Assembly (NCBI GenBank): GCA_963839615.1
Contig: CAWIVY010000006.1
Coordinates: 1 to 64,000, forward strand
Reading direction: 5' to 3'
From: DASQMT01 sp963839615
Lineage (GTDB): Bacteria > Actinomycetota > Thermoleophilia > Solirubrobacterales > Solirubrobacteraceae
DNA length: 64,000 nt
In this document: in pieces, positions 44,041-52,095 of the stretch
Numbering within the stretch: the first letter of the stretch is position 1
Layout: each line of letters opens with the position of its first letter
The notes under the pieces: generated by a model
Database searches by the model: none
Told to the model about the DNA's origin: nothing
The model's input: only the letters and a program-made list of their open reading frames with translations
Position numbers and translations under genes: made by a program

Positions 44041-44895
44041 ATGGACATGGATCGCCCCCAGACCCAGTGGCTCCCGCCCGGGGCTTACGAGCCCGCTCCG
44101 GCGCCCGCCCCGCCGCCGCAGCGCCCGTGGTTCAAGCGCTTCGGCACGCCGATCTTCTTCGGCTTGCTCGCGGTGCTGAAGTGGGGCAAGGCGCTGCTCC
44201 TGCTCCTGCCCAAGGCGAAGGTGCTGACCACGTCGGGGTCGATGCTGGTCTCCGTCGGCGCCTACACGCTGATCTGGGGCTGGAAGTTCGCGGTCGGGTT
44301 CGTGGCGCTGCTCTTCCTGCACGAGATGGGTCACTACATCCAGCTGCGCCGCGAGGGCGTCAGGCCCTCGGGCATGGTCTTCATCCCGTTCCTCGGCGCC
44401 GCGGTCGGCACGCGCTCGCTCGGCGGCAGCGCGCTCGCCGAGGCGCGCGTCGGCCTCGCCGGGCCGATCCTCGGCTCGCTCGCCACGGCGGCGCTGCTCC
44501 CGATCGCGGCGGCGACGGACAACGACTTCTGGTACGCGCTCGCGTTCACCGGCTTCTTCCTGAACCTGTTCAACCTGCTCCCGGTCGTACCGCTCGACGG
44601 CGGCCGCGCGATGGCGGCGATGGCGCCGTGGATGTGGTTCGTCGGCTTCGGCGCGATCGTGCTGCTGGTGTTCATCTGGCCGAACCCGATCCTGATCCTG
44701 ATCGCGCTGCTCGGCGGCTACGAGACCTACCGCCGCTGGAAGCAGCGCAAGCACGGCGAGGAGGGCAATGCCGACTACTACCGCGTCAAGCCGGCGCACC
44801 GGCTGCTGGTGGCTGCCGTCTACGTGGGGCTGATCGTCGCGCTGGCGATCGGCATGGACCTCACGCACGTCGAGCGCACCTTCGACGACGTCTGA
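44041..44895 (+). CDS. M50 family intramembrane metalloprotease (site-2 protease)
   Basis: 284 aa with about six membrane segments after a Pro-rich cytoplasmic N-terminus. The zinc site is LFLHEMGHYIQL (HExxH), and the third ligand region is NLLPVVPLDGGRAM (LDG motif). It lacks a PDZ domain, so it is not an RseP type. It may cleave membrane-bound regulators or remnant signal peptides. It lies between inverted copies of a repeat element. Confidence 0.92.
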   Translation: MDMDRPQTQWLPPGAYEPAPAPAPPPQRPWFKRFGTPIFFGLLAVLKWGKALLLLLPKAKVLTTSGSMLVSVGAYTLIWGWKFAVGFVALLFLHEMGHYIQLRREGVRPSGMVFIPFLGAAVGTRSLGGSALAEARVGLAGPILGSLATAALLPIAAATDNDFWYALAFTGFFLNLFNLLPVVPLDGGRAMAAMAPWMWFVGFGAIVLLVFIWPNPILILIALLGGYETYRRWKQRKHGEEGNADYYRVKPAHRLLVAAVYVGLIVALAIGMDLTHVERTFDDV

Positions 44896-44902
44896 TCGTC
44901 GA

Positions 44903-45140
44903 CCCGCCCGGCGCGTTTTTGGCGCAGATTGCGAAAACTCGCTCGCGGCGGGCCTTGCATCGCCCCGCGGCCTCGTCGTAGGTTTCCGGCAGACGCGGAG
45001 GACGAGCCGCAAGAGCGAGGCCACCGAGGTGAGAGGCCCGCCGCCAAGAAGGTCCTGGCGCTTCACAGCGCTGGACTGGAGGGCTCCTCAAGCGGCTCTC
45101 CACCGCGTCGACTTCTTCGGCCGCCTCCGGGCGGTCGAGG
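44903..45140 (-). repeat. Structured ~230-nt inverted-repeat element, copy B
   Basis: Reverse-orientation copy of 43784-44009. Its hairpin end is distal to the M50 gene and abuts the MFS start. The second stem reads GCGGT-GGAGA-GCCGC, where C-to-T opposite G keeps a G-U pair. The M50-proximal end TGCGCCAAAAACGCGCC resembles TGCGGCCAAAACAAGCC in copy A. Confidence 0.83.
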
Positions 45141-45147
45141 TCGTTTA

Positions 45148-46566
45148 ATGCCTCCGGTGTCCGATGCGCGCCGCCGTTCCCTGACGCTCATCCTCTGCTG
45201 CATGGCGCAGTTCATGGTCGTGCTCGACGTCTCGATCGTGAACGTCGCGCTGCCGTCGATCTCCGCCGACCTCGGCTTCACGCCCGCCAGCCTCGCCTGG
45301 GTCGTGAACGCCTACACGCTCGCGTTCGCGGGCTTCCTGCTGCTCGGCGGCCGCGCCGCCGACCTGCTCGGGCGTCGCGAGGTGTTCGCGGGCGGCCTCG
45401 CGCTGTTCGCGCTCGCGTCGCTGGCCGGGGGGCTCGCGCAGAGCGAGCTCACGCTCGTCGCCGCCCGCGCGGCGCAGGGGCTCGGCGGCGCGGTCGTGGC
45501 GCCGGCGACGCTCTCGATCCTCACGACCGGCTTCCCCGAGGGTCACGAGCGCAACCGGGCGCTCGGGCTCTGGGGCGCGATGGGCGCGATCGGCGGCGCG
45601 TCCGGGGCCCTGCTCGGCGGCGTGCTGACCGAGACGCTGAGCTGGCGCTGGATCCTGATCATCAACGTGCCGATCGGGCTGCTGGGCGCGCTCGCGGCGT
45701 TGCACGTCGTGCGCGCCTCGCGCCGCGAGGCGGGCTCGACGCGGCAGTTCGACCTGGCCGGGGCGCTCAGCGTCACCTGCGGCCTGCTCGTGCTCACCTA
45801 CGGGATCGTGGAGTCCAGCAGGCACGGCTGGGGGTCCGCGCGCACGCTGCTCACGCTCGCCGGGGGGCTGGCGCTGCTCGCGGTCTTCCTCGTGGTCGAG
45901 GGGCGGCTCGCGTCGCGGCCGCTCGTGCCGCTGCGGATCTTCGCCTCGCGCGCGCTGTCGGCCGCGAACGTGATCGTGTTCTGCCTCGGCGGCTCGGTCT
46001 TCGCGATGTGGTACTTCGTCTCGCTCTACCTCCAGCAGGTGCTCGGCTACTCCCCGATCGACGCCGGCCTCGCGGTCCTGCCGATGCCGTTGACGATCGC
46101 CGCCTGCACGCAGGCGGCGACGCGGCTGACCGGCCGCTACGGGCCGGGCCCTGTGCTCGCGATCGGGATGACGCTGATCGCCACGGGCATGCTGCTGTTC
46201 GCCGGCGTGCCCGCCGACGGGAGCTATGTCGCGGACGTGCTGGCGCCGGCGCTGCTGTGCTCGGCGGGGCTCGGCCTCTCGTTCGTCCCGGTCACCATCG
46301 CGGCGACCACGGGCGTGCACTGGACCGAGGCGGGGCTGGCCTCAGGGCTGGTCAACACGTCGCGCCAGATGGGCGGCTCGGTCGGCCTGGCGCTGCTGGC
46401 CACGGTCGCGACGCAGCGCACCGCCGCGCTGGCGGGCGACGTGTCGCACCTGCAGGCGCTCACGGAGGGCTTTCACCGCGCGTTCGCGCTCGGCGCGGCG
46501 TTCGCGCTGACCGGGGCGCTGGTCAGCGCGCTCGTGCTCACAACCCGAGCTCCTCGACGAGCTTGA
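45148..46566 (+). CDS. MFS drug transporter, DHA2 (EmrB/QacA) type
   Basis: 472 aa, about 14 membrane segments. Motif D1-like LDVSIVNVALPSISADLGF and motif A GGRAADLLGRREVF are present, plus the antiporter motif C region GAIGGASGALLGG. It exports hydrophobic compounds using the proton gradient. ATG 45148 is preferred over a frame that begins at 44929 inside the repeat element; GAGG lies 7-10 nt upstream. The last 29 nt overlap the convergent flavoprotein gene. Confidence 0.9.
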   Translation: MPPVSDARRRSLTLILCCMAQFMVVLDVSIVNVALPSISADLGFTPASLAWVVNAYTLAFAGFLLLGGRAADLLGRREVFAGGLALFALASLAGGLAQSELTLVAARAAQGLGGAVVAPATLSILTTGFPEGHERNRALGLWGAMGAIGGASGALLGGVLTETLSWRWILIINVPIGLLGALAALHVVRASRREAGSTRQFDLAGALSVTCGLLVLTYGIVESSRHGWGSARTLLTLAGGLALLAVFLVVEGRLASRPLVPLRIFASRALSAANVIVFCLGGSVFAMWYFVSLYLQQVLGYSPIDAGLAVLPMPLTIAACTQAATRLTGRYGPGPVLAIGMTLIATGMLLFAGVPADGSYVADVLAPALLCSAGLGLSFVPVTIAATTGVHWTEAGLASGLVNTSRQMGGSVGLALLATVATQRTAALAGDVSHLQALTEGFHRAFALGAAFALTGALVSALVLTTRAPRRA

Positions 46567-47905
46567 GCCAGATCTCCGACCGGGTGGGGAAGGCGGGCGT
46601 CGCGTGGCGCAGGCGCGTGACCGGGACCTCGCCGACGATCGCGATCGTCGCGGCGTGCAGGAAGTCGGCGACCTCGGAGCCGGTGATCGTCGCCCCGACG
46701 ATCACGCCGTGCTCCTCGTCGACGAGGAAGCGGCTGGTGCCGCGCGCGCCGCGCCCGTAGAAGGAGCCGCCGGCGTTGCCGGAGGTCGGGATGTCGACCA
46801 CGCGCGGGCTCAGCCCGGCCTTGCGCGCCGTCTCGGTCGTGTGGCCGACGGCGGCGACCTGCGGGTCGGTGAAGATCACGCGCGGGGAGAGCGGGCCGTC
46901 CGCCCCGTGCTCGGCCGCCGTGTCCTTACCGAGCACGTGGTCGGCGGCGATGCTCGCCTGGTACTTGGCCATGTGGGTGAACGGGGCGCGGCCGTTGAGA
47001 TCGCCGATCACGTAGAGCCAGTCGAGCTCCGCGACGCGGGAGTGCTCGTCGACCTCGACGTAGCCGTCGGCCTCGAGCCCGACCGTCTCGAGCCCGAGGC
47101 CGTCGACCTGCGGGCTGCGGCCCACCGCCACGAGCAGCTCGTCGGCGCTGACCGTCGAGCCGTCACCTAGCGTGACGGACACCCTGTCGGCCCCGCGCCG
47201 CACGGCGGTCGCCTTCTGGCCGGTGCGGATGTCGACACCTTGCTCCTTCAGCGACGCCGTGACCTCCTCGCAGGCGAACTGCTCCTCGCGCGGGAGCAGC
47301 CGGCTCTCGCCCTCGATCAGCGTGACCTCGGCGCCGAGCGACGAGTACGCCTGGCTCATCTCGGCGCCGACGACGCCGCCGCCCATCACGATCAGGCTGG
47401 CGGGCACGTGCTTCGCCGTGGTCGCCTCGCGGTTCGTCCACGGCCTGGCATCGGCGAGGCCGTCGATCGGCGGCAGCGCCGGCGTGGTCCCGCCGGCGAG
47501 GAAGACCGCGCGACGTACCTCGATCGTCTCCTCACCGACGACGACGCGCTTCTCGCCGTCCAGCCGGCCCCAGCCGCGGTACAGCGCGATGCCGCGGTCC
47601 TCGAGCCAGGGCAGCTGGCTGCTGTCGTCGAGGTCGTGGATGATCTCGTCGCGGCGCGCGAGCACGGCCGCGACGTCGAGCTCCCCGTCGACGGCCTCCG
47701 CAGCGCCCGGGATCCGCCGCGTCTCGGCGAGGGCCTCGCCCGGACGCAGCAGCGCCTTTGACGGCATGCAGGCCCAGAAGGAGCATTCGCCGCCGACCTT
47801 GCGGTCCTCCACGATCGCCACCTCCAGCCCGGCTTCGGCGAGCCTGCCCGCCGCCACCTCTCCACCGGGTCCCGCACCGATCACCACGACGTCGAAGCTC
47901 CGCAT
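46538..47905 (-). CDS. Dihydrolipoamide dehydrogenase-like pyridine nucleotide-disulfide oxidoreductase
   Basis: 455 aa. FAD motif VVVIGAGPGGEVAAGRLA, redox pair GGECSFWACMPSKAL (CxxxxC), NAD(P) motif VMGGGVVGAEMSQAYSSLG and second FAD motif YVIGDLNG. The catalytic HPT-x-x-E of lipoamide dehydrogenases is FPTRSE here, so the active-site His is replaced by Phe. It is not beside 2-oxoacid dehydrogenase genes. Real lipoamide activity is doubtful; mercuric- or other disulfide-reductase-like roles are possible. ATG 47905 has GAGGA 6 nt upstream; ATG 47911 is an alternative. Confidence 0.87.
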   Translation of the reverse strand: MRSFDVVVIGAGPGGEVAAGRLAEAGLEVAIVEDRKVGGECSFWACMPSKALLRPGEALAETRRIPGAAEAVDGELDVAAVLARRDEIIHDLDDSSQLPWLEDRGIALYRGWGRLDGEKRVVVGEETIEVRRAVFLAGGTTPALPPIDGLADARPWTNREATTAKHVPASLIVMGGGVVGAEMSQAYSSLGAEVTLIEGESRLLPREEQFACEEVTASLKEQGVDIRTGQKATAVRRGADRVSVTLGDGSTVSADELLVAVGRSPQVDGLGLETVGLEADGYVEVDEHSRVAELDWLYVIGDLNGRAPFTHMAKYQASIAADHVLGKDTAAEHGADGPLSPRVIFTDPQVAAVGHTTETARKAGLSPRVVDIPTSGNAGGSFYGRGARGTSRFLVDEEHGVIVGATITGSEVADFLHAATIAIVGEVPVTRLRHATPAFPTRSEIWLKLVEELGL

Positions 47906-47938
47906 CCTCATTCCTCGCTTGCTGGCTCGCCCTTGGCC

Positions 47939-47944
47939 TATACT
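47939..47944 (+). promoter_or_regulatory. -10 element of ssrA
   Basis: TATACT, near consensus, 19 nt before the mature tmRNA 5' end, leaving a short leader for RNase P removal. No clear -35 at standard spacing. Confidence 0.6.
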
Positions 47945-47963
47945 GGGAGTGCATCAGATCCCC

Positions 47964-48330
47964 GGGGACGACAGGCTTCGACGCGGTCGGTTCGTGGGGG
48001 TGGTTGCGAGTCGAGGTGTCGGAGGCCTCGTAAAACCCCGGCAAAAACACAAGTGCGAAGTCTCACGACTTCCCGCTCGCCTACGCCTAGCACAAACTAG
48101 GCAGCGAGCCTTGGCCCCCGGAGCCTGCGCCGGGATCAGGCTGAGTCAACAAGCAGGCCAATGCCCCCGAAACGCCTGCCTGAGCCGCTCGGGGGGACTT
48201 TTGATCAGGCTGGCCCTTCTCAACCCCGCCGGCGTCGGCTAGAGAAGGGCGAGACCCAGAGCGCCGGACACACTCGTAGAAGCCACCTTTCATGCGATTG
48301 CGGACGTGGGTTCAATTCCCACCGTCTCCA
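47964..48330 (+). ncRNA. ssrA: Transfer-messenger RNA (tmRNA)
   Basis: 367 nt. The 5' end GGGGACGACAGGCTTCGAC and the 3' end GTGGGTTCAATTCCCACCGTCTCCA form the tRNA-like domain: acceptor GGGGACG pairs with CGTCTCC, and the T arm is GTGGG-TTCAATT-CCCAC. CCA is not encoded. The tag frame is 48040-48090. Pseudoknot stems lie in the intervening sequence. A strong terminator follows. It rescues stalled ribosomes with SmpB encoded 4 kb upstream. Confidence 0.96.
48040..48090 (+). other. tmRNA proteolysis tag reading frame
   Basis: Read from GGC 48040 to TAG 48088-48090 it gives GKNTSAKSHDFPLAYA. The hydrophobic LAYA end resembles the LALAA/YALAA degron recognised by ClpXP. The resume codon is inferred; GCA in the next frame would give a tag without a degron-like end. 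Confidence 0.75.
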
Positions 48331-48341
48331 TTGGCACCGAG

Positions 48342-48379
48342 GACGCAAGCGCTTCCAGACAGGGAGCGCTTGCGTCTTT
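48342..48379 (+). terminator. Intrinsic terminator of ssrA
   Basis: GACGCAAGCGC (48342-48352) pairs with GCGCTTGCGTC (48366-48376), 11 bp perfect, followed by TTT. Confidence 0.8.
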
Positions 48380-48406
48380 CGTCGTTCCGGGGGCCTTGCA
48401 AGTAAC

Positions 48407-48433
48407 ACATACATTCACGTATGTATGTATGAT
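48407..48433 (+). promoter_or_regulatory. TetR-type operator overlapping a -10 element
   Basis: ACATACAT-TCACGT-ATGTATGT (48407-48428) is a perfect inverted repeat with half-sites like those of the E. coli AcrR operator. TATGAT (48428-48433) touches its right half and ends 6 nt before ATG 48440. A repressor bound here would block the promoter; the downstream TetR gene is the likely source. Confidence 0.75.
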
Positions 48434-48439
48434 TTCCGC

Positions 48440-49126
48440 ATGCAGTCGCTCCCTCCCGGTCAGCGCCGTGTCGAAGGCTTCCCGCGCTTCGGGACACACC
48501 TCCACCATCCCCCGCCGGCGATCCCGGCGGACCCTGCGATCGAGATCCGGGGTGCGGTGACAGCGCCCTTCTCCGTGCCGCTCGCGCGGCTGACGGAGCT
48601 CCAGCGCCGGGAGCAGATTGCCGACTTCCACTGCGTGGCCGGGTGGTCGGCGACTGGCCTGCGCTGGGAGGGAGCGCCGTTCGCGACCTTCTATCGCGAG
48701 ATCATCGAGCCGGCCGTTGCGCCGGGCGAAGCCGTGACGCACTTCGGATTCGGCGGCCTCGACGGCTACCGCTCGTTCGTCGCGATCGACGACGCGCTGG
48801 CGGATGACGTCCTGATCGCCGACCAGCTCGAGGGCCGCCCGCTGAACTCCGACCACGGTGCCCCCGCCCGGCTGGTGAGCCCCAGCCAGTACGGATTCAT
48901 CAGCACCAAGCATCTCTGCCTGGTCGAGGTCCGCACCGCCCCGCCCTCGAAGACGTTCGGCCGCACCCCGCTGATCCAGGCGCATCCGCGGGCGCGGGTC
49001 TGGCAGGAGGAGCGACATCCGTATCTCCCCGCCTGGTCGCTCCGGCACGTCTACCGGCTCCTGGTCCCGCCGTTCAAGTTCCTCAGTGCTCGCGGGAGCC
49101 GCGAGGACGCCGATGGCGACGCGTGA
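48440..49126 (+). CDS. Sulfite oxidase-like molybdopterin-dependent protein
   Basis: 228 aa, soluble. The Mo-ligating cysteine lies in IADFHCVAGWSATGLRWEG, typical of the sulfite oxidase/YedY fold, with GHxAPARLV and YGFISTKHLCLVEV-like segments following (here DHGAPARLVSPSQYGF). No signal peptide or haem/dimerisation domain is seen. The product is short. Substrate unknown. ATG 48440 follows the operator/-10, so the message is probably leaderless. The gene overlaps tetR by 14 nt, forming a self-regulated operon. Confidence 0.88.
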   Translation: MQSLPPGQRRVEGFPRFGTHLHHPPPAIPADPAIEIRGAVTAPFSVPLARLTELQRREQIADFHCVAGWSATGLRWEGAPFATFYREIIEPAVAPGEAVTHFGFGGLDGYRSFVAIDDALADDVLIADQLEGRPLNSDHGAPARLVSPSQYGFISTKHLCLVEVRTAPPSKTFGRTPLIQAHPRARVWQEERHPYLPAWSLRHVYRLLVPPFKFLSARGSREDADGDA

Positions 49127-49708
49127 GCGCCCGACGCAGGCGGATCGTCGTGCCCGCTCCCGCGCGGCATTGCTCGAAGCCACCGCGCGCGGGATCTCGC
49201 GGTCGGGCTACGCCAACCTCGTCCTGGCGGACGTCGCCGCGGAGGCCGGCTACACGCGCGGCGCCCTCTACCACCAGTTCCGCGACAAGGACGCGCTCGT
49301 GCTCGCCACGCTCGACTGGGTCTATGAGACGTGGTACGCCCACGTCGGGTCGATCTTCGACGAGGAGCTTCCCCGGTCGAGGCGCTCGCCGAGCTGGCCC
49401 GGCGCCACGCCGTCTACTGCCGCCGCGACATCGCGGGCCTGATGGTGACGCTGCGCGTCGAACTGGCCGCACGTGATCATCCCGTCGGCGAGGCCGTGCG
49501 CGCGCAGATCCGCGAGCTCGTGGGGCGGGTGAGCCGGCTGATACTCGCCGGCCGCGAGGACGGCTCGATCCCACCTGGGCCGCCGGAGACCGTCCTGGCG
49601 TCGGCGGTGATGTCTGCGATCGAAGCCGTGGTGATCGCGCTCGCCGGGCGCCCGGAAGACGACGAAGAGATCGCGCGGCGTGTCGCGCTCGGGCTGGTCA
49701 GCACCTGA
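49113..49708 (+). pseudogene. TetR family regulator, interrupted by a one-base frameshift
   Basis: From ATG 49113 the frame encodes a full TetR DNA-binding domain (RSRAALLEATARGISRSGYANLVLADVAAEAGYTRGALYHQFRDKDALVLATLDWVYE). Near 49371-49377, in CTTCCCCGG, the frame must shift -1 to continue VEALAELARRHAVYCRRDIAGLM ... IARRVALGLVST. One added base gives 198 aa, a standard TetR length. The C-run suggests a sequencing or assembly deletion, but a true loss of repression is possible. It probably binds the operator at 48407. Confidence 0.8.
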
Positions 49709-49720
49709 AGCATCGTTGCA

Positions 49721-49744
49721 GATACATCTGAAGTGATGTATCAT
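49721..49744 (+). promoter_or_regulatory. Operator and -10 of the MarR-ABC operon
   Basis: GATACATC-TGAAGT-GATGTATC (49721-49742) is a perfect inverted repeat. TATCAT (49739-49744) overlaps its right arm and ends 7 nt before GTG 49752. This suggests autorepression by the MarR protein. Confidence 0.7.
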
Positions 49745-49751
49745 CCACGAT

Positions 49752-50246
49752 GTGAATGCACGTGACCTCTACCTCCTGGGGCGGCGACTGTCGAAGCTCG
49801 GGGAGGAGGCGATGAGCGGTCCGGACGCCCGGCAGGTGCCGACCGGCCTCCGCCTGATCGTGATCGACGTCGGCGAGCACCCCGACAGCTCGATCGGCGA
49901 GATCGCGGCTCGGACCGGGCTTCCGCAGAGCCACGTGTCGCAGTCGGTGGCACGGCTCCGCGCACGCGGCGCGCTCGAGACGACGAGCGATCCGCGCGAC
50001 GGTCGCCGGACGCTTGTCCGCATGGCCCCCGGCATCGCCGAGCGGGCGACGCGGTTCGGATCGGTCCCGGTCGACGCTGCGCTGGGTGAGGCGATGGATG
50101 TCACGGACCCGGGGGCTCTCGCTGAGCTCGTCGCGGGCCTGGAGGCCGTACTGGCGTACCTCCGCGAGGCTGAGGCGGCGACCGTTCCGGCGACCGCGAA
50201 GGTCCGCCGGCCGCGCAGCGTGTGGCCGCTGGAGGATGAGCAGTGA
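49752..50246 (+). CDS. MarR family transcriptional regulator
   Basis: 164 aa. The winged helix is visible as DSSIGEIAARTGLPQSHVSQSVARLRARGALETTSDPRDGRRTLVRMAPG, with the DxRDGR beta-wing. It is the first gene of an operon with two ABC transporters, with GTGA overlap to the next gene. It likely represses the operon and is released by an exported compound. Confidence 0.9.
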   Translation: MNARDLYLLGRRLSKLGEEAMSGPDARQVPTGLRLIVIDVGEHPDSSIGEIAARTGLPQSHVSQSVARLRARGALETTSDPRDGRRTLVRMAPGIAERATRFGSVPVDAALGEAMDVTDPGALAELVAGLEAVLAYLREAEAATVPATAKVRRPRSVWPLEDEQ

Positions 50247-51184
50247 GCGCTTCGCAGAGAGAGGTCGTGATCGCCGCGAGCGGCCTGGGCAAGCGCTACG
50301 GGTCGCGTGACGTGGTCCGCGGCGTCGATCTCGAGATCGTTCGCGGCGAGATCTTCGCGCTGCTCGGCCCGAACGGCGCGGGCAAGACGACCGTCGTCGA
50401 GATCCTGAGTGGATTTCGCGGCCGCAGCGCCGGCTCCGTGCAGGTGCTCGGCGTCGATCCGGCGACCGCCGACAGCAACTGGCGCGAGCGCATCGGCGTT
50501 GTCCTACAGGACTCCCGGCCCGATCCCGGCCTGACCGTGGGCGAATGCCTCGATCTCTACGCCGGCTACTACCGCGCGCCGCGCGCGGCCGCCGAGATCG
50601 CCGAGCTGGTCGGGCTCACCGACAGCGTCGACACCCTGGCAGAGCACCTGTCGGGCGGGCAGCGTCGCCGTCTCGACGTCGGCCTCGCGCTGATCGGCGC
50701 CCCCGAGCTGCTCTTCCTCGACGAGCCGACCACCGGCTTCGATCCCGCCGCGCGCCGGGCCACATGGGTGATGATCGAACGGCTCCGGCGGCTCGGCACG
50801 ACGATCCTCATCACCACGCATGCGATGGACGAGGCGGAGCGGCTGGCGGACCGGATCGCCGTCCTCGTCGCCGGCGCCGTCGCGGCTGAGGGGACTCCGG
50901 AGACGATCGGCGGGCGCGACCATCGCGCCACGGAGATCCGCTTCACGCTGCCCGCCGCGGTTGCGCCGGTCGAGCTGCCGGCGGCGCTCCGGGTCTCGTC
51001 CACACCGGGCGCCCGAGCGGTGACCCTCAGGAGCACGTCGCCGCTTGCCGACGTGAGGACGCTCGCCGACTGGGCATTGCGGCGCGGCGTCGACCTTCCC
51101 GACCTCGAGCTCCGCCGCCCGGCGCTCGAGGACGTCTACCTCGCGCTCGCCGGAGCGAGCGATCCCGAACGAGAGGACAGCTGA
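50243..51184 (+). CDS. ABC transporter ATP-binding protein, DrrA-like
   Basis: 313 aa. Walker A GPNGAGKTT, Q loop VVLQDSRPDPGLTVGE, signature HLSGGQRRRLDVGLAL, Walker B LLFLDEPTTGFDP and H loop ITTHAMDEAE. The ~90-residue C-terminal extension (DUF4162-like) is typical of drug/daunorubicin exporters. Pairs with the permease that starts at its last base. Confidence 0.92.
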   Translation: MSASQREVVIAASGLGKRYGSRDVVRGVDLEIVRGEIFALLGPNGAGKTTVVEILSGFRGRSAGSVQVLGVDPATADSNWRERIGVVLQDSRPDPGLTVGECLDLYAGYYRAPRAAAEIAELVGLTDSVDTLAEHLSGGQRRRLDVGLALIGAPELLFLDEPTTGFDPAARRATWVMIERLRRLGTTILITTHAMDEAERLADRIAVLVAGAVAAEGTPETIGGRDHRATEIRFTLPAAVAPVELPAALRVSSTPGARAVTLRSTSPLADVRTLADWALRRGVDLPDLELRRPALEDVYLALAGASDPEREDS

Positions 51185-52095
51185 TGTTCCACGACGACCC
51201 GAGCGGCGTTCTCGTCATCGTGCTCGTCGTCGTCGCGCGGGTTGCGCTGCAGCGTGGCTTCAAGGTCCGCCGCGCGCGCCGCTCGCACCGGTCCCGGGTC
51301 GCTGCGGCGGGGAGACGCCCACATGGTCCGATCGGGCTGGTGATGCACCAGGCGCGCTTCGACCTGCTCGCACTGCTGCGCAACCGGCAAGCGCGTTACG
51401 CGACCGTGCTGCTCCCGATGCTGCTGATGGTGCTTCTGGTCGGCGTGTTCGGCGACAACCGTGTCGGGCCACAGCACGCTCAGGCTTCGAGCTACTACGT
51501 CCCGGGCCTTGCCGCGCTTGCCGTGATCGCCTCGTCGTTCGTCAACCTCGCGATCTCCGTCGTGAGCCAGCGCGAGACGGGCGTCCTCAAGCGTCGCCGC
51601 GCGACACCGGTCCCCGCCTGGGTGCTGATCGCCGGCCGCACGCTGACCGCGACCGGCGTCTCCCTGGCCGTCACGACCGCGCTCATCGCCGTCGGACGCG
51701 TGGCCTTCGGCGTCCGCTTCGCCGCCGTGGCGATCCCGGGCATCGCCGTGACCGCGCTCGCCGGCGCGGTCTGCTTCTGCATCCTCGCCTACGCGCTCAC
51801 CACCGCGATCGCATCGATCGAGGCCGCCCAACCGACGATCCAGGCGATGATGCTCCCGCTCTACCTCGCGTCGGGCATCTTCATCCCCGAAGCCGAGCTC
51901 CCGACCTGGCTGCGAGAGATCGCGGCGCTCTTCCCCGTCGAGCGCCTCGCCGACGGACTCCACCATGCCTACGACCCCGCGATCCACGGCATCACGATCG
52001 CCTGGAGCGACCTGGCCATCCTCGGCCTCTGGGCCGCGGCCGGGCTCGCCGTCGCGCTGCGGCGCTTCCGATGGACACCGACAGCCGCCGCTTGA
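51184..52095 (+). CDS. ABC-2 type permease
   Basis: 303 aa. About six membrane segments from residue 70 on (YATVLLPMLLMVLLVGVFGD ... LPLYLASGIFIPEAELPTWLREIAALFPVERLADGLHHAY), the DrrB/ABC-2 pattern. The first ~52 residues, one hydrophobic stretch plus an Arg-rich run, are not usual; family members begin close to MHQARFDLLALLRNRQ, so ATG 51343 may be the true start. The next gene starts 25 nt before its end. Confidence 0.87.
   Translation: MFHDDPSGVLVIVLVVVARVALQRGFKVRRARRSHRSRVAAAGRRPHGPIGLVMHQARFDLLALLRNRQARYATVLLPMLLMVLLVGVFGDNRVGPQHAQASSYYVPGLAALAVIASSFVNLAISVVSQRETGVLKRRRATPVPAWVLIAGRTLTATGVSLAVTTALIAVGRVAFGVRFAAVAIPGIAVTALAGAVCFCILAYALTTAIASIEAAQPTIQAMMLPLYLASGIFIPEAELPTWLREIAALFPVERLADGLHHAYDPAIHGITIAWSDLAILGLWAAAGLAVALRRFRWTPTAAA

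Noticed and set aside
44929..45147. An N-terminal extension of the MFS protein into repeat copy B
   Set aside because: The extension is low-complexity Arg/Pro sequence lying inside the repeat element; ATG 45148 gives the normal MFS N-terminus.
47172..48242. Open frames through the tmRNA region
   Set aside because: The sequence folds as tmRNA with matching acceptor and T arm; the frames are incidental.
48300..48440. Possible integration site or genomic island at the tmRNA 3' end
   Set aside because: tmRNA 3' ends are common att sites, but no integrase and no second copy of the 3' end were found in the window.
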